Assembly (NCBI GenBank): GCA_003222375.1
Contig: QHVX01000043.1
Coordinates: forward strand, 1-15,952
Reading direction: 5' to 3'
Length of the DNA: 15,952 nt
Origin: Acidobacteriota bacterium
Lineage (GTDB): Bacteria > Acidobacteriota > Thermoanaerobaculia > Gp7-AA8
Shown here: piece after piece, positions 1 through 7,087 of the stretch
Position numbering within the stretch: position 1 is the stretch's first letter
How the letters are laid out: each line of letters starts with the position of its first letter
Program-made: the position numbers and the translations under genes
Notes under the pieces: generated by a model
The model's database searches: none
The model's input: only the letters and a program-made list of their open reading frames with translations
What the model was told of the DNA's origin: nothing

Positions 1-663
1 CAGAAAGATGTCACCGAGCTCGCTCGTGTTTTCACGGGATGGAGCATCGATCCGCGCACCGCAGCGTTCATGTTCCGTCCGCGCATGCACGACATCGCCG
101 ACAAGAGCGTGTTAGGCGAGCATTTCCCGGCCGGGGGCGGCATCGAGGAAGGCGAAAGGATGATTCACATCCTCGCGCACAGCCCCGCCACGGCGCATCA
201 CATCGCGCTGCAGCTATGCCAGCGGCTGGTCTCCGACAATCCGCCGAAAGCGCTGGTCGATCGCGTCGCCAGGAAGTTTCTCGCCACCGACGGCGATCTG
301 CGGCAGACCGTGAAGGCTGTCATCGACAGCCGCGAATTCTGGGACCCGAAAGATTACCGCGCGAAAGTGAAGCCGCCGTTCGACTTCGTCATCTCGGCGG
401 TCCGGGCCGTGAACGCGACGGTCAATAATCCGATGCCCATCGCGCGCGCGTTGCAGCAGATCGGCGAGCCGCTTTACGGCGCGCAACCACCGACCGGCTA
501 TTCCGACAGGGGCGATGTCTGGATCAACACCGGCGCGCTGATGAACCGCATGAATTTCGCGGTCGCTCTCGCGAACAATCAATTGCCCGGCGTTCGCGCG
601 TCGATTGCAGATCCGAAGGCGACCGCGCTCGAGCTGGGCGGTCCGGAGTTTCAACGCCAATGA
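1..663 (+). CDS. DUF1800 family protein, C-terminal part (5' end outside window)
   Basis: The reading frame is open from base 1 and encodes the last 220 residues of a DUF1800 protein. The visible start DVTELARVFTGW is the family's characteristic mid-protein motif. It is followed by HDIADKSVLG and a segment with HILAHSP...HHIALQLCQRLV, also typical. Family members are usually around 450 to 550 residues, so roughly half the gene lies to the left. The stop overlaps the start of the DUF1501 gene (ATGA), and DUF1800-DUF1501 pairs are a common conserved operon in Gram-negative bacteria. The molecular function is not established; the pair is generally regarded as exported. The family call is firm; the role is unknown. 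Confidence 0.93.
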   Translation, partial: QKDVTELARVFTGWSIDPRTAAFMFRPRMHDIADKSVLGEHFPAGGGIEEGERMIHILAHSPATAHHIALQLCQRLVSDNPPKALVDRVARKFLATDGDLRQTVKAVIDSREFWDPKDYRAKVKPPFDFVISAVRAVNATVNNPMPIARALQQIGEPLYGAQPPTGYSDRGDVWINTGALMNRMNFAVALANNQLPGVRASIADPKATALELGGPEFQRQ

Positions 664-1796
664 TCGATCGACGATTTTTTCTGAAGTCTTCCGGCCTGGC
701 GCTCGTCGCGGGCGGTCTGCTTCCCAACGTCTTCGTGAAGATGGCCGGTGCCGCTACGACGAAGGGGAAGAAAGTCGTGGTTGCGATTTTTCAGCGAGGC
801 GCGGTCGATGGCCTCAACGTCGTGGTGCCCTACGGCGAAGCCGCGTACTACGCCACCCGGCCGACCATCGCGATTCCGCGCGACGGGGTTCTCGATCTCG
901 ATGGCTTCTTCGGGCTGCATCCGGCAGTCGCATCGCTCGTCCCGTACTTCAAAGACAAATCGTTGGCGTTCGTGCATGCGGTCGGAAGTCCGGATGCCAC
1001 GCGGTCGCATTTCGACGCGCAGGATTTCATGGAGTCGGGCACGCCGGGCGTCAAGACGACTGAAGACGGATTTCTGTCGCGCGCGCTGACGACGAAAAAG
1101 GCGATGTCGCCGCTGCGCGCCGTCGCGCTCGGAACGGCGTTGCCTCGAATTCTATCCGGCAACGCAAACGCGGTCGCGATGAGCGACATCAACCGCTTCG
1201 GCGTTCGCTTGCCGGAGTTCGAGGCGCTGTATCCGGAAGCATTCGAAGCTTCCCGCATTCTCAAGTCGGCTGATCCGACGAAGCTGCAGCCAGAAAATAG
1301 TGCGCAATACCCGAACAATCCCCTCGGCAAGCAGATCGCGCAACTGATCAAGTCGGATGTCGGACTGGAAATCGCGTTCGCCGACGTCGGCGGCTGGGAC
1401 ACGCACGCCGGCGAAGGCGGCGCGCAGGGACAGCTCGCGAACAATCTCCGGCAATTCAGCGACGCCATCGCCGCGTTCACATGCGACCTCGGATCGCGCA
1501 TGGGTGACGTCGTGCTCGTGACGATGTCGGAGTTCGGACGGACCGTGCGCGAGAATGGCAATCGCGGAACCGATCACGGCCACGCAAACTTCATGCTGGT
1601 CGTCGGCGGGGGAGTGAAAGGCGGGAAGGTTCACGGTACCTGGCCCGGACTGACGAATCTCTACGAGAATCGCGACCTGCAGGTCACGACAGATTTCCGC
1701 GACGTCTTCGCCGAATTGCTTACGAAACAGCTCGGCGTCGCGTCGCTCAAGTCGATATTCCCGAATTACGATCCGAAGCCGCTGGGGATTTTGTAA
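660..1796 (+). CDS. DUF1501 family protein with Tat signal
   Basis: This 378-residue protein begins with a twin-arginine type signal: RRFFLK at residues 4-9, then a hydrophobic stretch to about residue 30 ending near AGA. It is therefore predicted to be exported folded by Tat. Family landmarks are FQRGAVDGLNVVVPYG near residue 44, SPDATRSHFDAQDFME near 110, GGWDTHAGEG and SEFGRTVRENGNRGTDHGHAN. The last two resemble metal-site regions of the alkaline-phosphatase/sulfatase superfamily, to which DUF1501 is related. The ATG overlaps the stop of the upstream DUF1800 gene, so translational coupling is likely. The final A of the TAA stop is the first base of a 31-bp inverted repeat. Enzymatic activity and substrate are unknown. 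Confidence 0.93.
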   Translation: MIDRRFFLKSSGLALVAGGLLPNVFVKMAGAATTKGKKVVVAIFQRGAVDGLNVVVPYGEAAYYATRPTIAIPRDGVLDLDGFFGLHPAVASLVPYFKDKSLAFVHAVGSPDATRSHFDAQDFMESGTPGVKTTEDGFLSRALTTKKAMSPLRAVALGTALPRILSGNANAVAMSDINRFGVRLPEFEALYPEAFEASRILKSADPTKLQPENSAQYPNNPLGKQIAQLIKSDVGLEIAFADVGGWDTHAGEGGAQGQLANNLRQFSDAIAAFTCDLGSRMGDVVLVTMSEFGRTVRENGNRGTDHGHANFMLVVGGGVKGGKVHGTWPGLTNLYENRDLQVTTDFRDVFAELLTKQLGVASLKSIFPNYDPKPLGIL

Positions 1797-1880
1797 TGGT
1801 GCCAGGTCTGCTGTTGGCTGTTTTCTACCACCAGTAGTCTACATGCTGAAGAAAACAGCCAACAGCAGACCTGGCACCAT
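1796..1880. repeat. Perfect 31-bp inverted repeat (REP/MITE-like hairpin) between convergent genes
   Basis: The left arm (1796-1826) and right arm (1850-1880) are perfect reverse complements over 31 bp, separated by a 23-nt loop. The arms begin ATGGTGCCAGGTC and end GACCTGGCACCAT. Inside the loop GTAG-T-CTAC (1834-1842) can form a small second hairpin. The element runs from the last base of the DUF1501 stop to the base before the stop of the convergent gene at 1881, filling the entire intergenic space. It should act as a strong bidirectional transcript end or 3' stabiliser. Perfect arms and a GGTGCC core resemble repetitive extragenic palindromes or small MITEs; I cannot see other copies in this window. 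Confidence 0.85.
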
Positions 1881-2315
1881 CTACTTCGCCGCATCGCGCG
1901 CGGAATTCATCGCGTTGTCGATCGCCTCCTGACGCTGCACGAGATCGGACGGCGGAGGCGAGCCGCTGCGCAGCGACTGATCCATTTCGCTCACCAGGCT
2001 GCGAAGGTCGCTCATCGCGCCCTTCGCGGTATTGCAGGCCGGCTCACCGCACAGGCATTTTTCCTGCGCACGGCGCGCCTGCTGCTCGACGCGCGATCGG
2101 AAGTCATCCCAGGCCGCGGTGTCGTAGGGCGGATTCGCAAAGCGCCCGACGCCCGAGCCCCACGTTTCGCCGGCGGCCGCTGCTGCCGCCGCGCACTCCT
2201 GCGCCGGCGATGCTCCGGCCGGTGCCGCTGTGCCGCCGCTGTGACTTTTTTGCCACCATTTCCAGATCACGACCGCCAGCACAATCACGATGAGGAGTTG
2301 GACGAGCGTCTTCAT
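1881..2315 (-). CDS. Small membrane-anchored hypothetical protein with four cysteines
   Basis: I do not recognise a family for this 144-residue protein. Residues 4-20 (LVQLLIVIVLAVVIWKW) form one transmembrane segment or uncleaved signal anchor. An Ala/Gly/Pro-rich linker follows, then a soluble, mostly helical, charged domain. The cysteines are C41, C87, C89 and C94; the CLC(x4)C group could be a disulfide pair or a metal site. The ATG is 4 nt past the stop of the M16 partner gene. Its AGAGGTGA Shine-Dalgarno lies across that stop, so it is almost certainly the third gene of the M16 operon. An accessory role to the exported peptidases is inference from position only. Confidence 0.8.
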   Translation of the reverse strand: MKTLVQLLIVIVLAVVIWKWWQKSHSGGTAAPAGASPAQECAAAAAAAGETWGSGVGRFANPPYDTAAWDDFRSRVEQQARRAQEKCLCGEPACNTAKGAMSDLRSLVSEMDQSLRSGSPPPSDLVQRQEAIDNAMNSARDAAK

Positions 2316-2319
2316 GCTC

Positions 2320-3594
2320 TCACCTCTTGATCAATGTCACATCGCCGAACGGCGCGACCTGGCCCTTCACCTTCGCGTAGTCGCCCACGATCACGATCGC
2401 GCCCCTGTACGTGTCGAAATACCTGGCTGATGCGCTTTGGATGTCATTCGGCTCGAGGGCGTTGACTTTCTCGTCAAATGTTACCAAAAAGTTGCGTGGT
2501 AATTCATAAGTATAAATAGTGTTGATTCGATGCGCGAGGCCGGCCTGACTCTCCATCTCCAGAGCCAGCGTGCCGATGCTGTACGTCTTCGCCGAATCGA
2601 GCTCCTCTTTCGTGACCGGCAGCACGCGCATGCGATCGAGCTCGTACAACATCTCCAGGATGGCCGGGCCGGTGACTTCGTTGCGCACCGACGCGCCGGT
2701 GTAGAACGCGCCTGCGCGCCGGCGCAGATCTGCCACGCTGAAAGGCGAGTAGGTGTAGCCCTTATCCTCGCGAATGTTGCGCGTGATCCGGGAGTAGAAC
2801 GAGCCGCCGAAGATCATGTTGGCTGTGCGCATGGTCGACTGCACCGAGCCCGGTCGATCGACGAAGTAGATTTGCCGCTTCTCGCGCTTCGGCAGGGGAG
2901 GAGATTCGAGCGGCGGTGCCGTACCGCGTTTCCATGCGCCGAATGCCTTCTGCACTTCGCTGAACATTGCATTCGGCTCGAGATCGCCGACCAGGATCAG
3001 GTGCGCGTTGTTCGGTGCGTAGTGTGAGGCCGCGAATTGTTTCAGACCCTCGCGCGTGATCTTCGCGATCGCGGCCGGCTCCGGCACGACGAAGCCGTAC
3101 GGATGCTTGCCGAACATCGCCTTCTCGAATTGCTCGTTCGCGACGAAATCGGGCTGCGATCGCTGCTCTTCGATCTCCTGCGCAAAATTCGTCTTCGCGA
3201 GATCGACTTCTGATTTCGGATAGGCGGGATGCTGCGCGACATCGTCGAGCAGCTCGAGCAGCTTCGGCGAGAATTCGGAGAGCGCGTTGGCGGCAATCGT
3301 TGTTCCGTCGTCGTCGACCGTGACGTTCATCGATCCGCCGATCGACCGCAGTTCTTCCTTCAACTGCTTGCTCGTCCGCGTGGTCGTGCCTTCGTTGAGC
3401 ACCCGTCCCGCGAGCTGCGCCATGCCGGGGTGCTCGCGATACCCGGTTCCGCGGCCGGCGAGAAACGTCAGCTCGGCGGTGACCTTGGGAACGTTCGGCA
3501 GCGGAACGAGGACGACCGTCAGACCGTTGTCGAGTTTCTTCTCGGTGATCGTGGGCCAGTGGATTGCGGCTGCCAGCAATATGGCGATCAACAT
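2320..3594 (-). CDS. M16 family peptidase-like subunit, non-catalytic (R/Y-motif partner)
   Basis: This 424-residue protein has a short hydrophobic N-terminus (MLIAILLAAA) consistent with export and the two-domain M16 layout. The zinc motif HxxEH is absent: the aligned segment is GMAQLAGRVLNEGT (residues 57-70), giving Q, G and R where H, E and H are expected. The C-terminal half keeps FYSRITRNIREDKGYTYS, including R275 and Y282, the R/Y pair that contributes to substrate binding in the B subunits of heterodimeric M16 peptidases. The start overlaps the stop of the upstream catalytic subunit as TAATG, implying coupled translation. It is best read as the obligate partner of the 3594-4931 product, acting in the periplasm on peptides or small proteins. 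Confidence 0.92.
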   Translation of the reverse strand: MLIAILLAAAIHWPTITEKKLDNGLTVVLVPLPNVPKVTAELTFLAGRGTGYREHPGMAQLAGRVLNEGTTTRTSKQLKEELRSIGGSMNVTVDDDGTTIAANALSEFSPKLLELLDDVAQHPAYPKSEVDLAKTNFAQEIEEQRSQPDFVANEQFEKAMFGKHPYGFVVPEPAAIAKITREGLKQFAASHYAPNNAHLILVGDLEPNAMFSEVQKAFGAWKRGTAPPLESPPLPKREKRQIYFVDRPGSVQSTMRTANMIFGGSFYSRITRNIREDKGYTYSPFSVADLRRRAGAFYTGASVRNEVTGPAILEMLYELDRMRVLPVTKEELDSAKTYSIGTLALEMESQAGLAHRINTIYTYELPRNFLVTFDEKVNALEPNDIQSASARYFDTYRGAIVIVGDYAKVKGQVAPFGDVTLIKR

Positions 3595-4931
3595 TACTTT
3601 TTCTCCGGAACGCGATCGATCGCGGTGCGGTTGGTCGGAACGAGATATTTTTTCGCGACCGATTGGATTTGCTCGAGCGTCACGTTTTCGTAGGCGCCCA
3701 CGACGCGATTGATGCGGGTCGGATCGTCGTGGAACAGCGCGAATGAAGCGAGCAGGTTCGCTTTCCCGAAAGTGGATTCGAGCTGATCGTAGAAGTTCGA
3801 CCGGAACCGGACTTTCGCGTCGCGCAGCTCTTTCGCCGTCACGCCATGTTCCTGAATGTCGCGGATGACAGCATCGACTTCCTCGAGGATCTCGTCGCCG
3901 GTGTGGCCGGTCTTGTACGTCGTCCGGGAAGTGAGCAGCATCGGGCCGTCGTAATCGAATTCATTTCCGAGCTCGAAGTTGATCCCTCCTGCCCAGTCGA
4001 GTGAAATTTTCTTCTCTTTGACGAGGCGTTGGTACAGCCGCGAGCCGTCATCACCCTGCACAATCAGATTGAGAAGGACGACCGCCGGATAGTCGGCCGA
4101 TTCCTGATCGGGGAGGTGATATCCGAACGCCAGCGCGGGCAAGTTCGCCAGCTTGTCGGTCTCTTTGACCTTCTTCTCCTCGGTCTGCTGCGGCTCGTTG
4201 ATGTCGGGACGTTCGGGGACCGACTGCAGCGGAATGTCAGCGAAGAATTTCTGGACCATCGGTCTGACGGCGTTCGGGTCGACATCGCCGACGATGGTCA
4301 GCACGGCGTTGTTAGGCGCGTAATACGTCTTGAAGAACTGCCGCACGTCGCCGATCTTGGCGGCTTCGATGTCATGAAGATCGCCATAGAAATTGTGCGC
4401 GTTGTACCAGTTCTGATTGGCGTTCACCCACAGGTCCAGCCATTCGAAGAGCGCATAAGGTTGATTGAGGACGTTGACGCGCACTTCCTCGCTCACCACG
4501 TTCTGTTGATTCTTGAGGTTCTCTTCGGTGACCTCGAGCGAACGCATGCGGTCGGCTTCGAGCCACAGCGCCTTCTCGACGCGATCGCTCGGCAGGGTGT
4601 CGTAGTAGTTCGTGAAGTCGAGACGCGTCGATCCGTTGAGAACGCCGCCGTTGGCCTCCACGATCTTGGCGTGCTCCATCTTCTTCACGTTGGCGGAGCC
4701 CTGGAACATCATGTGCTCGAAGAGATGCGCGAATCCGGTCTGCCCTTTCGGCTCGACGCGGAATCCGATGCCGTAGTACACCGCGACAGTCACCGTCGGT
4801 GCGGAGTGGGCCTCCGAGACCACGACTTTCAGTCCGTTAGGCAGACGGTAGTAGTCGACGGGGACATCGACTGTTTTAGCCGATGCGCCGGCAGCAACTA
4901 CCAGAAACGCAATGACAGCACGATAGGGCAT
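3594..4931 (-). CDS. M16 family zinc metallopeptidase, catalytic subunit
   Basis: This is an exported pitrilysin-family peptidase of 445 residues from the chosen start. The inverted zinc motif HLFEH (H69, E72, H73) lies in GFAHLFEHMMFQGS, and the third ligand glutamate is in NVVSEEVR about 75 residues later. A signal peptide covers about residues 1-18 (YRAVIAFLVVAAGASA). I chose the ATG at 4931 because GGAGGT lies 5 nt upstream; a GTG at 4949 would add six residues but has no such site. The C-terminal half has RLVKEKKISLDW where partner subunits carry the R/Y pair, so substrate-binding residues are expected from the next gene. First gene of a three-gene operon. Confidence 0.94.
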   Translation of the reverse strand: MPYRAVIAFLVVAAGASAKTVDVPVDYYRLPNGLKVVVSEAHSAPTVTVAVYYGIGFRVEPKGQTGFAHLFEHMMFQGSANVKKMEHAKIVEANGGVLNGSTRLDFTNYYDTLPSDRVEKALWLEADRMRSLEVTEENLKNQQNVVSEEVRVNVLNQPYALFEWLDLWVNANQNWYNAHNFYGDLHDIEAAKIGDVRQFFKTYYAPNNAVLTIVGDVDPNAVRPMVQKFFADIPLQSVPERPDINEPQQTEEKKVKETDKLANLPALAFGYHLPDQESADYPAVVLLNLIVQGDDGSRLYQRLVKEKKISLDWAGGINFELGNEFDYDGPMLLTSRTTYKTGHTGDEILEEVDAVIRDIQEHGVTAKELRDAKVRFRSNFYDQLESTFGKANLLASFALFHDDPTRINRVVGAYENVTLEQIQSVAKKYLVPTNRTAIDRVPEKK

Positions 4932-4973
4932 CGACGACCTCCGCGGCACATCCTAACGGTACACTGCAGCGCT
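4932..4973. promoter_or_regulatory. 42-bp divergent intergenic region: M16 Shine-Dalgarno and TACACT -10 candidate for the methyltransferase
   Basis: On the - strand GGAGGT (4937-4942) is the ribosome binding site that fixes the M16 start. On the + strand TACACT (4960-4965) could be a -10 box; it ends 8 nt before the GTG start of the methyltransferase, which has no Shine-Dalgarno, so a leaderless transcript is possible. I see no convincing -35 for either direction; a TAGGAT on the - strand (4950-4955) is a weak -10 candidate for the M16 operon. Confidence 0.4.
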
Positions 4974-5810
4974 GTGCCACTTACAAAACAGATACGGCGC
5001 CGCGTCGAGCGCGCAGTCCGATACCTCAAAGCCGGGCGCATCGATTTGCAGCTCTGGATCACCGGGAAGACCAATCCCCACGCGCCGCCGATGCGACTGC
5101 AGGTGACGGGCGTGGGCGATTTCGACAAGATCGGCGACGAGTTTCTGCGGCTGCTGATCGCCATCGGCGGACTCCGCCCAACCGATCGCGTGCTCGACAT
5201 TGGAAGCGGAATCGGAAGGATCGCGCTCCCATTGACCGGCTACGTCCGCACGCCGGCGACTTACGACGGATTCGACGTCATGAAGGGGGCGGTCCGATGG
5301 TGCAAGACCAACATCAGTAACCGCCATCCGAATTTTCGTTTTCAGCATGTCGACGTTTCGAACAGCGAATACAACCCGCGTGGCATGCCCGCATCGCGAT
5401 TCCGATTTCCATTCGACGATGCGGCATTCGATTTCGCATTCGCAGTATCTGTCTTCACGCATCTAATGCCGGACGAGACACGCCAATACTTGCGCGAATC
5501 GTCGCGCGTCCTCATCGCCGACGGCCGTCTATTCGTCACATTCTTTTTGCTCAATGAGACGTCAATCGCGGCTTTGCCGAAACACGGCACCTTCTCGTTT
5601 CCAGTGGTTCAGGGACCGATCCGCCTGCAGGATGCCGACCATCCCGCGATCGGCGTTGCATACAACCAAGACTTTGTTGAGGAGCTAATGCGCGATTCGA
5701 GTCTTGTGATCGAGCGGATCGAGTATGGGCAATGGACAGGCCGGCGAGCGGCACCGACATTTCAAGATGTCGTTCTGTGCAGACGAGTTGGGTCAGCAGC
5801 ACCTGCTTGA
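4974..5810 (+). CDS. Class I SAM-dependent methyltransferase
   Basis: This 278-residue protein has a Rossmann-type methyltransferase core. Motif I is VLDIGSGIGR at residues 73-82, followed by YDGFDVMKGAVRWCK (end of strand 2 with its acidic residue). FDDAAFDFAFAVSVFTHLMPDE forms the motif IV region, and SSRVLIADGRLFVTFFLLN the post-motif strand. The first 60 or so residues are a basic helical extension. The frame is open far upstream, but that part is antisense to the M16 gene. GTG at 4974 is the first plausible start beyond it, though ATG at 5091 cannot be excluded. No pathway genes flank it, so the substrate (small molecule, lipid or sugar) is unknown. It stands alone between divergent and convergent neighbours. 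Confidence 0.88.
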   Translation: MPLTKQIRRRVERAVRYLKAGRIDLQLWITGKTNPHAPPMRLQVTGVGDFDKIGDEFLRLLIAIGGLRPTDRVLDIGSGIGRIALPLTGYVRTPATYDGFDVMKGAVRWCKTNISNRHPNFRFQHVDVSNSEYNPRGMPASRFRFPFDDAAFDFAFAVSVFTHLMPDETRQYLRESSRVLIADGRLFVTFFLLNETSIAALPKHGTFSFPVVQGPIRLQDADHPAIGVAYNQDFVEELMRDSSLVIERIEYGQWTGRRAAPTFQDVVLCRRVGSAAPA

Positions 5811-5824
5811 TGTTCTTGTCTTAG

Positions 5825-5841
5825 GGATGCGAGGTGCATCC
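5825..5841. terminator. Small hairpin between convergent genes
   Basis: GGATGC and GCATCC form a 6-bp stem with a 5-nt loop in the 38-nt gap between the methyltransferase and MFS stop codons. There is no T-run on either side, so it is only a candidate bidirectional transcript end. Confidence 0.3.
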
Positions 5842-5848
5842 GCGAATC

Positions 5849-7021
5849 CTACACAGTTCGCTGTCGCGACATTGTTACGAGTAGCGCGGCCGCGATGATG
5901 CCCATCAGACCGCAGCCGCTCCACAAAAGCATTGCGTTGCGCGCGAATAGAAAAGTCCCCAGCGGCGCGCCGGCGACCATTCCGAACGACCACATGATGG
6001 TCAGCAATCCCATGTAGCGGCCGCGGTATTGTTCCGGCGCGATCTGGCCGACATACGCGACGACCATCGGTGAGCTGAGCATTTCTCCGATCGTCCATAC
6101 CACGACCGTGGCGGCCAGCGCCGGCATCGTGCGCGCCAAGCCGGTGAGCGCGAAGCCGAATCCGGTGAAGAGATATCCGAGGGCGATCACCGGTTGCGGG
6201 CGGAAGCGCTGCACGAAAACCGTGATCATGAGCTCGAAGAGGATGATCAGAAGTCCGTTTTCGGAGACCAGGAACCCGTACGCGCGACTCGGCAGTCCGA
6301 CCGATTTCACGTGAAGCGCGAACGTCGATCCGAGCTGGAAGTCGACCATCGTGACGCAGAAGGTCGCGAGAAGCAGGAAAACAAAAGCGCTGTTCCGCGA
6401 CGCCACACGAACGGCTTCGCCGATGCGCTCGTTTTTCATGTCGGACCGGAGCCCGTGCGGCAGCGCGACCAGCGCGATCACCCCGTAGATCACCGAAGTG
6501 ACTGCGTCGCCGACAAATAGGTAGAGGAAGGAGCGGTCGGCGAGAAATCCCGCGGTTGCGGGACCAGCCGCAAAGGCCAGGTTCACTGTGAATCGATACA
6601 TTCCGAATGCGAAGATGCTTTGCTGCGGTCCGACGATGTCGACGAGAAGCGCGTGACTCGCCGGCCGATAGAGCTCAGTGGCTGCGCCCGCGAGGCACGT
6701 GAGAATCAGAATCGATGGGAAGGTGCGCGCCTGCGACAGCGCGAGCATCGCCGCCGCCGACGCGAACATCGAAAGGGCGATGGTGTGGCGCCGCCCGATG
6801 CGATCCGCGAGATGGCCGCCGAGTGCCGACGCGATGACATGGCCGGCGCCGTACGCCCCGACGCCGAGTCCGGCCTGTGCGATGCTGTAGCCGCTTCGCG
6901 TCAGATACAAGACGAGAAACGGCATCACGAACGAGCCGAACCGATTGACGAATGTGCCGCCGAAGAGAATCCACGCCGGGGCAGGGAGGGAGCGGAGATT
7001 TTCGCGGAGTGTCTTCGTCAT
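5849..7021 (-). CDS. Major facilitator superfamily transporter (DHA1/MdtH-like efflux type)
   Basis: A 390-residue, highly hydrophobic protein with about 12 predicted membrane segments, the usual MFS length. The motif A loop GGHLADRIGRRHT is at residues 68-80, between helices 2 and 3. The R-rich loop HGLRSDMKNERIGE near residue 200 fits the central cytoplasmic loop. The sequence resembles drug/proton antiporters of the MdtH kind; substrate unknown. The ATG at 7019-7021 is the only usable start: an in-frame TGA lies about 30 nt upstream and the next Met is residue 33, inside helix 1. That ATG lies within the arm of a palindromic repeat and has no properly spaced Shine-Dalgarno. It may be co-transcribed with the HD-GYP gene. 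Confidence 0.92.
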   Translation of the reverse strand: MTKTLRENLRSLPAPAWILFGGTFVNRFGSFVMPFLVLYLTRSGYSIAQAGLGVGAYGAGHVIASALGGHLADRIGRRHTIALSMFASAAAMLALSQARTFPSILILTCLAGAATELYRPASHALLVDIVGPQQSIFAFGMYRFTVNLAFAAGPATAGFLADRSFLYLFVGDAVTSVIYGVIALVALPHGLRSDMKNERIGEAVRVASRNSAFVFLLLATFCVTMVDFQLGSTFALHVKSVGLPSRAYGFLVSENGLLIILFELMITVFVQRFRPQPVIALGYLFTGFGFALTGLARTMPALAATVVVWTIGEMLSSPMVVAYVGQIAPEQYRGRYMGLLTIMWSFGMVAGAPLGTFLFARNAMLLWSGCGLMGIIAAALLVTMSRQRTV

Positions 7022-7084
7022 CCTGAGCCGCGGAGACGGCGAAGGATCTCATATCGCGAGATCCCTCGCTACGCTCGGGATGAC
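7017..7084. repeat. Imperfect palindromic repeat (GTCATCC-GAGC type) over the MFS start
   Basis: Two nested arm pairs form a long hairpin. GTCATCCTGAGC (7017-7028) pairs with GCTCGGGATGAC (7073-7084), 11 of 12 positions plus a G-T wobble. GCGAAGGATCTC (7039-7050) pairs with GAGATCCCTCGC (7058-7069), 11 of 12. The apical loop is 7 nt and an asymmetric internal loop (10 and 3 nt) separates the stems. Similar palindromes with a CATCCTGAG/GAAGGATCTC signature are, to my recollection, dispersed in many soil-bacterial genomes. It occupies nearly the whole HD-GYP/MFS gap and includes the MFS ATG. Confidence 0.8.
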
Positions 7085-7087
7085 ACG

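Noticed and set aside
4029..4973. Long in-frame N-terminal extension of the methyltransferase
   Set aside because: The region is antisense to the M16 gene and its translation lacks family features; methyltransferase-like sequence begins only after 4974.
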